This document shows positions 36,577 through 44,841 of a DNA stretch of 64,000 nucleotides, one piece after another. The stretch comes from CAYMBP01 sp964388745. Its GTDB lineage: Bacteria > Babelota > Babeliae > Babelales > RVW-14. The position numbers were made by a program, and so were the translations under genes. How positions within the stretch are numbered: the stretch's first letter is position 1; every line of letters starts with the position of its first letter. The notes beneath the pieces are model-generated. The model did no database searches, was not told the origin of the DNA, and saw only the letters and a list, made by a program, of their open reading frames with translations. The stretch is from contig CAYMBP010000001.1 of the NCBI GenBank assembly GCA_964388745.1, forward strand, positions 73,317 through 137,316. The letters run 5' to 3'.

Positions 36577-37212
36577 ATGTCAACAAATGCAACTTGCAGT
36601 AGCTGCCGCCAAGCTGGCGAAAAGCTTTATTTAAAAGGTTCGAAATGTCGAACTGCAAAATGTACATTTGAGCGCCGCTCAACAACTCCTGGTCAGCACG
36701 GTAAAAAAGCAAACTCAAAAAAAACTTCTGAGTATGGTAGACAGCTGCAGGAGAAGCAAAAAGTTAAGTTGATGTACGGAGTGTTGGAACGGCAGTTTAG
36801 ACGCTTTTTCGATATTGCGGTGAATCAGCGGGGAGTTACCGGGGAAAATTTGCTGAGTTTACTTGAGCGTCGTTTGGATAATGTTGTGTATCGTTTGAGA
36901 ATGAGTGTCTCTCGCATTCAGTCTCGTCAAATGATTGTACATGGACATATTATGGTTAATGGTAAGCGGGTGACGATTCCTTCTTACTTGATTAGCGTGA
37001 ATGATGTAATATCATTGTCCGATAGCACACTCAATAAAAAAGTTTTTATGGAGACAGTAGTAGATAAGAGAATGAGTTCTACTGTGAAAGTTCCTGAGTG
37101 GTTAGACTTGCAAAAAAAAGAACGCAAGGGTGTTGTTCTCAGGCTTCCGGTTCGTTCTGATATCGCATTGCCGGTTGAAGAGCATTTGATTGTTGAGTTG
37201 TATTCTAAGTAA
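36577..37212 (+). CDS. rpsD: 30S ribosomal protein S4, zinc form
   Basis: A 211-residue S4. The N-terminal four-Cys cluster (CSSCR, then CRTAKC) implies bound zinc, and the S4 RNA-binding domain with ERRLDNVVYRLRMSVSRIQS and GHIMVNGKRVTIPSY is intact. In enterobacteria S4 regulates the alpha operon; no pseudoknot was sought here. Confidence 0.97.
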   Translation: MSTNATCSSCRQAGEKLYLKGSKCRTAKCTFERRSTTPGQHGKKANSKKTSEYGRQLQEKQKVKLMYGVLERQFRRFFDIAVNQRGVTGENLLSLLERRLDNVVYRLRMSVSRIQSRQMIVHGHIMVNGKRVTIPSYLISVNDVISLSDSTLNKKVFMETVVDKRMSSTVKVPEWLDLQKKERKGVVLRLPVRSDIALPVEEHLIVELYSK

Positions 37213-37314
37213 AGATGAGTATTTACTACTGCGCGGGCATGTTTCAAAATGAGCTGCTCAGGCATGTTTTCGTTGCAAGTTATATTCTTGCGGGTTTATT
37301 GAGGATGGGTACAG

Positions 37315-38364
37315 ATGAATTACAGACCGTTGATACTTCCAAAGTTAAGTTGGGATAAAAAGGCATCATCAGATACAACGGGAGAGTTGATTGTGCAACC
37401 TCTTGAGCAGGGTTTTGGAATTACGCTGGGTAATGCACTCAGACGGGTTATACTCTCCTCTGTTGAGGGGTCTGCGGTGACGTCCGTTGTTATTAAGGGT
37501 GTAAATAATGAATTCTCTTCCGTAAAAGGTGTTGTTGAAGATACCCTTAATATTATCATGAATATTAAGCAGATTGTGATTAAAAATTCTACAGGTCTTC
37601 CTGGCAATATGCATTTATCATGTAAAGGTGAGGGTGTTGCTCGAGTTGCAGATATAAAAGCTGATGAACATTTAGAGCTTATCAACAAAGATCACGTTAT
37701 TGCGCATCTTGCAGCAGACGCAGATCTTGAAATTGATTTTTTTGTTGAGACTGGTAGAGGGTATGTTGCTGCACAATGGCCTAAAGGAAAAGCTCTTCAG
37801 GCTAATGACCAAATATTTATTGATGCAATGTTTTCTCCAGTTACACGGGTAGAGTTTCATGTTGAACCGACTCGTGTAGGGCAAGATGTTGACTACGATA
37901 AGCTTGTTATTCGCATACATACTAATGGTGCAATGCATCCACAAGATGTTGTTCACTATGGAACTTCTGTGTTAAGGACTCAATTTGAAGGTTTTCTTAC
38001 AGCTAAAGAGATTCCTTTTAACGAGATTTCTCAAACCGTTGAAGCAAATGTTCAAAAAGATCAACATGTTGATCTTGAAGCACCAACTAAAGGGCTTCCG
38101 GTTGAGCTTTTTTTGAAGCCTATTGATGAGCTTGAATTTTCAGTTCGTGCACATAACTGTCTTGTGAGTGCTGGTGTTAAGAGAGTTGTTGACCTTGTTA
38201 ATCTTACCGATGATGATGTATTGAAGATTAAGAACTTTGGTAGAAAGTCACTTCGTGAGGTTAAAGAGATTTTGTCTGCATTTGGTTTACACTTGGGTAT
38301 GAATATTAAAGAGCTTGATCTTAAAAAAGCAATCAAAGAACAAGAGGCGAATGTAAAATCATGA
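37315..38364 (+). CDS. rpoA: RNA polymerase alpha subunit
   Basis: A 349-residue alpha subunit. The N-terminal assembly domain has EPLEQGFGITLGNALRR-type LEQGFGITLGNALRRVILSS, and the C-terminal DNA-binding domain (about 262-325) has LVNLTDDDVLKIKNFGRKS. GAGG at 37301 precedes the ATG at 37315. The 3' end overlaps rplQ by 4 bp (ATGA). Confidence 0.98.
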   Translation: MNYRPLILPKLSWDKKASSDTTGELIVQPLEQGFGITLGNALRRVILSSVEGSAVTSVVIKGVNNEFSSVKGVVEDTLNIIMNIKQIVIKNSTGLPGNMHLSCKGEGVARVADIKADEHLELINKDHVIAHLAADADLEIDFFVETGRGYVAAQWPKGKALQANDQIFIDAMFSPVTRVEFHVEPTRVGQDVDYDKLVIRIHTNGAMHPQDVVHYGTSVLRTQFEGFLTAKEIPFNEISQTVEANVQKDQHVDLEAPTKGLPVELFLKPIDELEFSVRAHNCLVSAGVKRVVDLVNLTDDDVLKIKNFGRKSLREVKEILSAFGLHLGMNIKELDLKKAIKEQEANVKS

Positions 38365-38717
38365 ATCATCAAAATGGTAGAAAAAAATTAAATTTACGCG
38401 CAAGCCATAGAAAGGCTTTGCTTCGAAATCAAGTTATTCATTTTATTAAATATGGCTTTCTTCAAAGCACAAAGCCTCGAGTAAAAGAGGTGCAGCGTTT
38501 GGCGGAAAAAGTAGTTACAATTGCTCGAAAAGGTTCAGATTTTAATACAATCAGACGAGTAAAGCAAATTTTGCCGTATGATCAAAATGCTGTTAAAAAG
38601 ATTATTGCTGATATTGCTCCAAAATATGTTGGTCGTGCTGGAGGGTATACTCGAGTTATTCCTCTTGGTCGCAGAGAGAGTGATACTGCACCAATTGCTC
38701 GATTAGAATGGGTGTAA
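38361..38717 (+). CDS. rplQ: 50S ribosomal protein L17
   Basis: A 118-residue L17 with RKKLNLRASHRKALLRNQV and the C-terminal GYTRVIPLGRRESDTAPIA. Last gene of the ribosomal block, followed immediately by the long hairpin at 38735-38800. Confidence 0.97.
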   Translation: MNHQNGRKKLNLRASHRKALLRNQVIHFIKYGFLQSTKPRVKEVQRLAEKVVTIARKGSDFNTIRRVKQILPYDQNAVKKIIADIAPKYVGRAGGYTRVIPLGRRESDTAPIARLEWV

Positions 38718-38734
38718 TAAAAAAGCATTAAATC

Positions 38735-38800
38735 AAAAATAAGAAGAAGTCTTTCTATAAAAAACGCATAATTTTTATGGAAAGACTTCTTCTTATTTTT
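38735..38800. terminator. 29-bp-stem terminator hairpin after rplQ
   Basis: Bases 38735-38763 pair with 38772-38800 over 29 positions with a single G-U wobble and an 8-nt loop. The arms begin with A5 and end with T5, so a U-run results on either strand and it could stop transcription in both directions. It closes the roughly 19-kb ribosomal block. The stem is far longer than an ordinary terminator. Confidence 0.8.
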
Positions 38801-39052
38801 AGCTTTTTTGAGTTAACTTTATGGCTAGGCATGATCTGATTATTGTAGCAATATAGCTTCAATATGATAATTACAAAATCTCCACTCCGGAATGAGCATA
38901 GCGAACGATAAGATCTATAGCTTTGTTCTTTCAAGTTTATTTTGCTTCTCAATTACAAGAAATTGTTGCTTATTCTGATGATCTTAAAGTGATTGAGTTG
39001 TATCTAAAAATATCTTAAAACTACTATACTCTTGTAAATTAGACTTTATTTT

Positions 39053-40084
39053 GTGAAATTTGGCATTGTTACGGGTGAAGTCTATTATCTTGTTCATAAA
39101 AAAGAGGGTGAGTTTGTGAAAAATATAGGAGATAAGGAAGGCTATTGGGAACAATTAGATCCAAATGGCTCTAGAGATAAATTATCTCATATTGCTATTG
39201 TTGGTGTTGGTAATGTAGGTAGTACTTTAGCATATTCTCTAATGTTAAGTGGTGTTGTTCGTAAACTTACACTCATTGATAGCAATAAAAATCAAGCTGA
39301 TGGACAAGCTATTGATCTTAGGCATTGTATGCAATTTGTTCCATTTGTTGATATTGTTGCAGGTTGTTCGTTTTCCTTGCTTGAAGAAGCCTCAATTGTG
39401 ATAATTACAGCAGGCATTGCTCAACAACCAGGTCAGACACGACTTGACTTGCTTTTTGAAAATAAAAAATTATATGAAAAGATTATTCCTCAAATTATAG
39501 CAGTCAACAGTTCTTGTATTATTATTGTTGTTACTAATCCAGTAGATGCATTAACTTTTATTACTCAAAAGATTTCTGGCTTATCACCAAGCAAGGTGTT
39601 TGGTTCTGGAACGGTGCTTGATACTGCTCGTTTGAGGTATTTGATTGGATGTAGGCTGCAAGTGAGTCCAAAAGATATAAGTGCCTACGTTCTTGGAGAG
39701 CATGGTGATTCTGGTTTTGTATGGTGGAGTCGTGCTTCAATAGGGGGAGTTGCTCTTCGTGCATTTCCATATCCTAAGACCTTTGAAGAAGAAGTTTTGA
39801 AGCAGACGAGGAGCTCTGCTTATGATATTATTCAAAAAAAGGGTTCAACATATTTTGCCATTGCGCTTGCTGTTTGTAAAATAGTTAAAGCAATTATTTT
39901 GAATCAACAGCGGCTTTTTGCTGTATCAACTTATTTTAATGATGTTGCTCTGAGTATTCCAACAATTATTAGGAGAGAGGGTGCTTGTCAGACACTAGAT
40001 CTTGAGCTTGATGCTAAAGAAACAAGAGAGCTTGAAAAGTCTCGCTTAATAATAAAAGAGGCACTAGATAAGGTTTTATTATGA
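39053..40084 (+). CDS. ldh: L-lactate dehydrogenase
   Basis: Interconverts pyruvate and lactate with NAD(H). From GTG 39053 it has 343 residues. GVGNVG (51-56) binds NAD, an Asp at the end of the second strand (LTLIDSN) favours NAD over NADP, and the substrate loop reads AQQPGQTRLDLL. Gln at the specificity position marks lactate rather than malate dehydrogenase. H217 in GEHGDS is the catalytic His. The N-terminus is about 25 residues longer than usual; GTG 39116, with GAGGGTGA upstream, would give a normal length. A -10-like TATACT lies at 39025-39030. Confidence 0.92.
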   Translation: MKFGIVTGEVYYLVHKKEGEFVKNIGDKEGYWEQLDPNGSRDKLSHIAIVGVGNVGSTLAYSLMLSGVVRKLTLIDSNKNQADGQAIDLRHCMQFVPFVDIVAGCSFSLLEEASIVIITAGIAQQPGQTRLDLLFENKKLYEKIIPQIIAVNSSCIIIVVTNPVDALTFITQKISGLSPSKVFGSGTVLDTARLRYLIGCRLQVSPKDISAYVLGEHGDSGFVWWSRASIGGVALRAFPYPKTFEEEVLKQTRSSAYDIIQKKGSTYFAIALAVCKIVKAIILNQQRLFAVSTYFNDVALSIPTIIRREGACQTLDLELDAKETRELEKSRLIIKEALDKVLL

Positions 40085-40320
40085 GCTAAAAATGTTCAAT
40101 TTTTTAAAATTATCATACAATTTTATTCAAATCTTTACAAAAGAGAAGAGCATCTCTAGACTCATATTTTGTTAATACCATTGAAGTGCTGCGAGTTTTT
40201 ATGACGTAGTATAAAAGTTATTATAGAAATTATTGTTTTTTATAAACGTATTAAGGAGTAAGGTCGGGTAATTCATCAGCATCATGGTAAGTTATTAATA
40301 AAGGGAAAAGGAAGAAGTCT

Positions 40321-42423
40321 ATGAGTAATAAAATTTTTTCTCTCTGTTTTGCAGTTGCAATGCTGAGTAATGTTGGGTATGTTTTATCCAAAAAAGAGTC
40401 AAAAGATTTGTGGTGGGATGCTGAAGTTGAAATGGAAGACCAGCGTTTAATGAAACTAGAAGAGGAAGCCTTACGAAGAGAGGAAAAAAAAGAGAAAGCT
40501 CGATTAAAAAAAATGCATGCAAAAGAGCAGTATGAAGAAAAAAAAGCAAAAAAAGCAGCAATGCGTGCAGAAAAAATGAAGAAAAAACAAGAAAAAAAAG
40601 CCGAAAAAGAAATTCAAAAAAAAGAAAAAAAGAGTAAAAAAGAGCTTTCTAAAAAAAATAAACCTAAAAAAGCTCCATACCTCAAAAAAAAGAAAAAAGA
40701 TAAGAAAAGTAAGGAGAAGCATCTTTCAAAAGATAAAAGTAATGAGCGTAAAAAAAAGTGCAAAGCTAAGAAAAAAAAGCGCTCATCTCACTGTGGCCCA
40801 TATGTAAGTTTTGCTATGGAAGAAAAAAAAGAAAGAATGCGAGAAGAGAGAGCTCAGCGAGAAGAGCTTATGGCAAATTGGGCTGAAAAGCACGAATTAG
40901 CGGTAAAGCAGGATTATGAAAATGGGCGGTACGCAGATTTATATAAATTATCATCATGGCCAAAATGGGCTCATTATTTTCATCAACAAAATTATGCGGG
41001 TGTTCGAGCCTATTATACTCATGCAGATGATGCATATAATTCTTGTGGTGTAAATCAAGATGTTTCAGTTCTTCATTTTGGGCATGAGCCAGTTCGCTTA
41101 AGAGACATGCTTTTGGTCAGTCATTTAGTCTCTTGTGAGTTGGCAGAGCATGCAGATCTTTTGCCTCTTCTTTTTGAGCCTAATCCGATTGTTGGTTCAG
41201 TTGATAATAACCAACAAGTTCCTGGTCGATATTTTGAGTATTTAGCCAACTCGGTAATTGATTTTAAAAGTCGAGTTGAGTCGTATGGTATGGATCTTAA
41301 TTTTTCTCATTATATTTATGGACGATCTGTAGCTGTTGGTATTCATATTCCAGTGCTTTATAAAAAGCATCGTGTTAATGCTCATATGATTATTAAACCA
41401 ACAACAGTGAGAGATGATAATTCATCTGATTTAATTAAGACTGAGACAGTAGAACGTATTTGTAAGTTTAGAACAGACTTGGAAAAACATACTTCTTTGA
41501 ATAATGAAGGAAATCCTGATATTGAGCCTGCTACAGGAAGGACTTTGGTAGATCTAGCACCTAATGCATTTTTGCGTCGTTATGGTAATAATACGCAGCT
41601 CTTTATTAAGGATATTCTTCAAGAAAAGTGTTTTGATCAGATGGGGGGAAGTGCTGCGGGGCTTGGAGATGTAAGTTTATATATTAATGCCCAAATTACC
41701 TCACTTCTTTTTGATCGAGCTGTTGTTGGATTTAGAGCTAAGTTGCCAACGGGTAAAGAGGCTTCACCGTTTCGGCTATGGGGCCCAGGTTTGGGAACTG
41801 GCCTAACCGAGCTTTCTGTATACTCTGCTCTTCAATTGTCTCATAGTAAAATGTGCAATCCACATGCTTTCATGGAAGCTTCTTTTGGACTTCTTGGACA
41901 CGTTGAAAAACGAGTTCCTCGTCGTCATACATTAACAGATGATGAAGCAAGCGCTAGAAGAGAAAAAACTAATTTTACTGACCGTGTCTTGAGTAAAGAG
42001 TTTGAAGATCTTTCATTTGCAGATCGGGTATATACTAGACCAGAGGAAGGATTTAGTTTGTTTGATTCGCGAATTGCGGCTTTAAGTGATTATGTTACAA
42101 CTGTTCGTATGGCAAAAGGTTTTCAAATTGATCTTATGTTGGGTAATGTAATTGAAGAATTTATTTCGCGGCGTGGATTTTTTGATATGTATTATAAATT
42201 AAAGATTAAATGGAAAGATCGTGTTAGCCAACCAGATCTTCAAATGTGGAATGCTCAACTCTTATGGGAAAACTCTCAAAGCATTGCCCATACACTTGGC
42301 TGCGAATATTCGTATCAACATGATTTAAACACTCGGTGTAAAATTGGTATGCAATATATTGTTGCTGGTAAAAGTGCACCTAAAGAATTTGGCATAGATT
42401 GGTCCATAGATCATTCATTCTAA
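40321..42423 (+). CDS. Putative outer-membrane beta-barrel protein with long Lys/Glu-rich arm
   Basis: A 700-residue exported protein of unknown function. A signal peptide (residues 1-23) is followed by an extraordinary charged segment, roughly residues 40-190, made almost only of Lys, Glu, Arg and Ala and probably one long helix. The rest is strand-rich. GLGDVSLYINAQITSLL and VGFRAKLPTGKEASPFRLW, then GTGLTELSVYSAL, resemble barrel proteins of the phenol-degradation MetA-like or FadL-like type, and the chain ends in Phe (WSIDHSF) as barrels inserted by BAM do. The coding strand is strongly purine-rich over the arm. The barrel assignment is inference from pattern only. Confidence 0.6.
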   Translation: MSNKIFSLCFAVAMLSNVGYVLSKKESKDLWWDAEVEMEDQRLMKLEEEALRREEKKEKARLKKMHAKEQYEEKKAKKAAMRAEKMKKKQEKKAEKEIQKKEKKSKKELSKKNKPKKAPYLKKKKKDKKSKEKHLSKDKSNERKKKCKAKKKKRSSHCGPYVSFAMEEKKERMREERAQREELMANWAEKHELAVKQDYENGRYADLYKLSSWPKWAHYFHQQNYAGVRAYYTHADDAYNSCGVNQDVSVLHFGHEPVRLRDMLLVSHLVSCELAEHADLLPLLFEPNPIVGSVDNNQQVPGRYFEYLANSVIDFKSRVESYGMDLNFSHYIYGRSVAVGIHIPVLYKKHRVNAHMIIKPTTVRDDNSSDLIKTETVERICKFRTDLEKHTSLNNEGNPDIEPATGRTLVDLAPNAFLRRYGNNTQLFIKDILQEKCFDQMGGSAAGLGDVSLYINAQITSLLFDRAVVGFRAKLPTGKEASPFRLWGPGLGTGLTELSVYSALQLSHSKMCNPHAFMEASFGLLGHVEKRVPRRHTLTDDEASARREKTNFTDRVLSKEFEDLSFADRVYTRPEEGFSLFDSRIAALSDYVTTVRMAKGFQIDLMLGNVIEEFISRRGFFDMYYKLKIKWKDRVSQPDLQMWNAQLLWENSQSIAHTLGCEYSYQHDLNTRCKIGMQYIVAGKSAPKEFGIDWSIDHSF

Positions 42424-42447
42424 TGGTTCATTGTTAGCGCAAACAAT

Positions 42448-42471
42448 AGAGCCCCAAAAACTTGGGGCTCT
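42448..42471 (+). terminator. Terminator after the 40321-42423 gene
   Basis: A perfect 10-bp stem AGAGCCCCAA (42448-42457) / TTGGGGCTCT (42462-42471) with a 4-nt loop, followed by the T-rich sequence TTCCTGTTT. It stands 25 bp after the stop codon. Confidence 0.75.
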
Positions 42472-42590
42472 TCCTGTTTAGAGATCGTTGTAAAAAGGCC
42501 TAATCAATGCAGTTAAGCGCATCTTATGATAAACAATTTCTTGTTTATTGCGTTAGTATATTTCAATTATGTTCATTTTTTTATAATAAG

Positions 42591-42618
42591 TTGACATCGG
42601 TAAAACTCATGATGTAAT
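42591..42618 (+). promoter_or_regulatory. Sigma70-type promoter of the first beta-helix gene
   Basis: A perfect -35 box TTGACA (42591-42596) is 16 bp from TGTAAT (42613-42618), preceded by a TG. It lies 104 bp upstream of the ATG at 42722, in a 298-bp gap that otherwise contains only the preceding terminator. Confidence 0.6.
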
Positions 42619-42721
42619 GGATGGTGGAGTGTGTATTCACGCTCAGACATCGTGGAGAAAAAGGTTAGCAGAATTTTTGCTTGTTAAGCAGGCATAATAA
42701 AAAATAAAAGGAGAGTGTGGT

Positions 42722-44773
42722 ATGAAAAAATATGGAGTTTTGTTGCTGACAATTGTGTCATTAATGCCTTTCTTATTAAAATCAAAAATTACCTTCTATG
42801 ATCGAGATGCAACTATTGAGCTTATTGGAACAGCAACGCTCAATGTAAATACTGCTACACTGCTTCCAGTAAATGGAACTATTCATAAAGATCCTGGAGC
42901 ATCAATTACAGGCTCCCGATTCTTTTTTAGGAATGGCATTCTTACCGATGGCGATTATTCTATTTTAATGACATCAACATATGATCCAAGTGTTACAACA
43001 TCTATTGAACTTGACGGAACAACAGGTGTTGGGGATGCTGGTTACTTTGTAAACAACCCAGGTTTTCTTCCTCATAAGCTTTTAATTAAAGGATTTGAAA
43101 ATCGATTTGAAGGATTGCCTGCATTTGTTAATTCAGATGCAATTGAACTATTTGATGCATTGACGACTCTTACTATCTCATTACAGCGTAAATTAGATCA
43201 AGATATTGTAATGAATGGTGGTTCAATTATTTTAGATGATAATTTAGAACTTGATGATTTTATTTTGCTTGATGGCCCAGGAACGGTATTGTTTGATGGA
43301 AATAATCTAACACTAGGAAAAAGAGACCTTATTTGGACATCGACAATTTTTTGGGATAATGCATGCAATCTTATTCTTGGCGCAAGAGAGACTATTTATG
43401 GACAATGGATCTTCTCTGGAGATTGTCACATTATTGGAAATGATAATACTATTGATCTTGCTCCAGGTGGAACTATTTGGGTGAAGAGCGGCACAAAGCT
43501 TCGATTATCAAATATGAAGATTAATGGAATAGGTTCAGGATACTTTGTCTTTGAGGATAAAACTTCAGAAATTCAGTTATTTAGATGTGGCTTTGATTTT
43601 GATACTGATTACAATTTTACTAATGGTGGTGTTATTGTTGTTGGGCCGACAGCATTTGTTACAAGAGATAAAATTGTCTCATTCTCTCTTTTATCTTCAT
43701 TAACGGTAGATGGCATTCATTTATTATATGATACTCTTGAATTTCTCGACCGAGATAATATTAGAACCTTTACAGAGTTGGGTAATAATAATTTTGGATT
43801 ACTAAATGGTGGTTGTATCAGACGTTATAGTGGTGATAAGGTTGGAGACTTTAATTTTGACGGTGACGGTGCAATTGATAACAATACAATGGTCACTCGC
43901 CGAAAGAATTTAATTATTAATGAAGACTCAAAAATTGATGGTGAGGGTCAGACGCTTGCATTCTCTCGTCTTGCAAATGAGCCAATCGTTCAAATCAAAC
44001 CAGGGAAAAAGTTAGAATTTTTTCAAATTTTGCTTAAAGACTTGCCTGTTGTTCATATTGAACAGCCAGTAGGGTCTCGACTTGTCTTTGGAGAGGATAC
44101 AACTGTTGAGTTAGGTGAAAATGGGGTTATTAATACAGCATGGGAATTTGATGGAACAGTATTATTTAATGGTAGAGGAAAGACGATTGAGCTTGGCTCG
44201 TCAGGTCAATTAATCTTGCGTCCAGGGGCAAGTGTCTTTTTTGATAATATTAAAATTAGAGGTATTCGAGATGGCAAAATTATTTGTCTTGATGATACCT
44301 GCACATTTTCTTTTGGAGATGTAACATGGGTACAAGATGATTCAATTAGCTTTACTCAAGGACACTTTGACGTTTTAGGAAGATTTGCCATTGAAGGAAC
44401 TGGCACTTTTGAGATGGCAGTTGATGAACCATGTACCATTCAGTCATTTGGTCAATTGAAAATTGGAAGAAATACAACATTTCTCTATGCTCCATCTATT
44501 GCAGACAGAAGTCTTCTTGTTATGACGGGTAGCTCTTCTGAGTTTTTCTTGAACGGGGGAACTCTTGCATCAACAACAACGGGTATTCAGCTGAGCGTTG
44601 GAACTCTTATTGTTGATAGTAAAAGTTTTCTAAGAAATGATGGTGCAGTTAGTATTTCAGAGGGGATATCTCTAGGAAATGGTGTTATTGCAGAAGATCT
44701 TGAAATTAAGGTTGAGCCAGCAGCAACCTTAGAGTTACTTTCAGGAATTTTGTCATATGAAAATGCTAATTAA
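42722..44773 (+). CDS. Secreted beta-helix-type surface protein, paralogue 1
   Basis: A 683-residue protein with a signal peptide (about residues 1-20, MKKYGVLLLTIVSLMPFLL) and a body of short beta strands with Gly/Asn turns, many repeating a strand-DGxN/GxG-strand pattern typical of parallel beta-helices. At residues 375-386 is an Asp-rich loop, GDFNFDGDGAID, like a single dockerin/EF-hand calcium loop. The C-terminus ends ATLELLSG then SYENAN. It is a clear tandem paralogue of the next gene (same length) and shares its first 370 residues in outline with the protein at 47125. No membrane anchor or autotransporter barrel was seen. AGGAG precedes the ATG. Function unknown; adhesion or a surface layer is conceivable. 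Confidence 0.75.
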   Translation: MKKYGVLLLTIVSLMPFLLKSKITFYDRDATIELIGTATLNVNTATLLPVNGTIHKDPGASITGSRFFFRNGILTDGDYSILMTSTYDPSVTTSIELDGTTGVGDAGYFVNNPGFLPHKLLIKGFENRFEGLPAFVNSDAIELFDALTTLTISLQRKLDQDIVMNGGSIILDDNLELDDFILLDGPGTVLFDGNNLTLGKRDLIWTSTIFWDNACNLILGARETIYGQWIFSGDCHIIGNDNTIDLAPGGTIWVKSGTKLRLSNMKINGIGSGYFVFEDKTSEIQLFRCGFDFDTDYNFTNGGVIVVGPTAFVTRDKIVSFSLLSSLTVDGIHLLYDTLEFLDRDNIRTFTELGNNNFGLLNGGCIRRYSGDKVGDFNFDGDGAIDNNTMVTRRKNLIINEDSKIDGEGQTLAFSRLANEPIVQIKPGKKLEFFQILLKDLPVVHIEQPVGSRLVFGEDTTVELGENGVINTAWEFDGTVLFNGRGKTIELGSSGQLILRPGASVFFDNIKIRGIRDGKIICLDDTCTFSFGDVTWVQDDSISFTQGHFDVLGRFAIEGTGTFEMAVDEPCTIQSFGQLKIGRNTTFLYAPSIADRSLLVMTGSSSEFFLNGGTLASTTTGIQLSVGTLIVDSKSFLRNDGAVSISEGISLGNGVIAEDLEIKVEPAATLELLSGILSYENAN

Positions 44774-44841
44774 TTGTAGAGTAATAGTTAGTTTATGAAG
44801 TATGTTTTAGTACGCTATTAACAGTGAGGAAAGGTTAAGTA

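Noticed and set aside
40504..40722. Phe-rich minus-strand open frame
   Set aside because: It is the complement of the Lys-rich (AAA/AAG) arm and has no plausible protein features.
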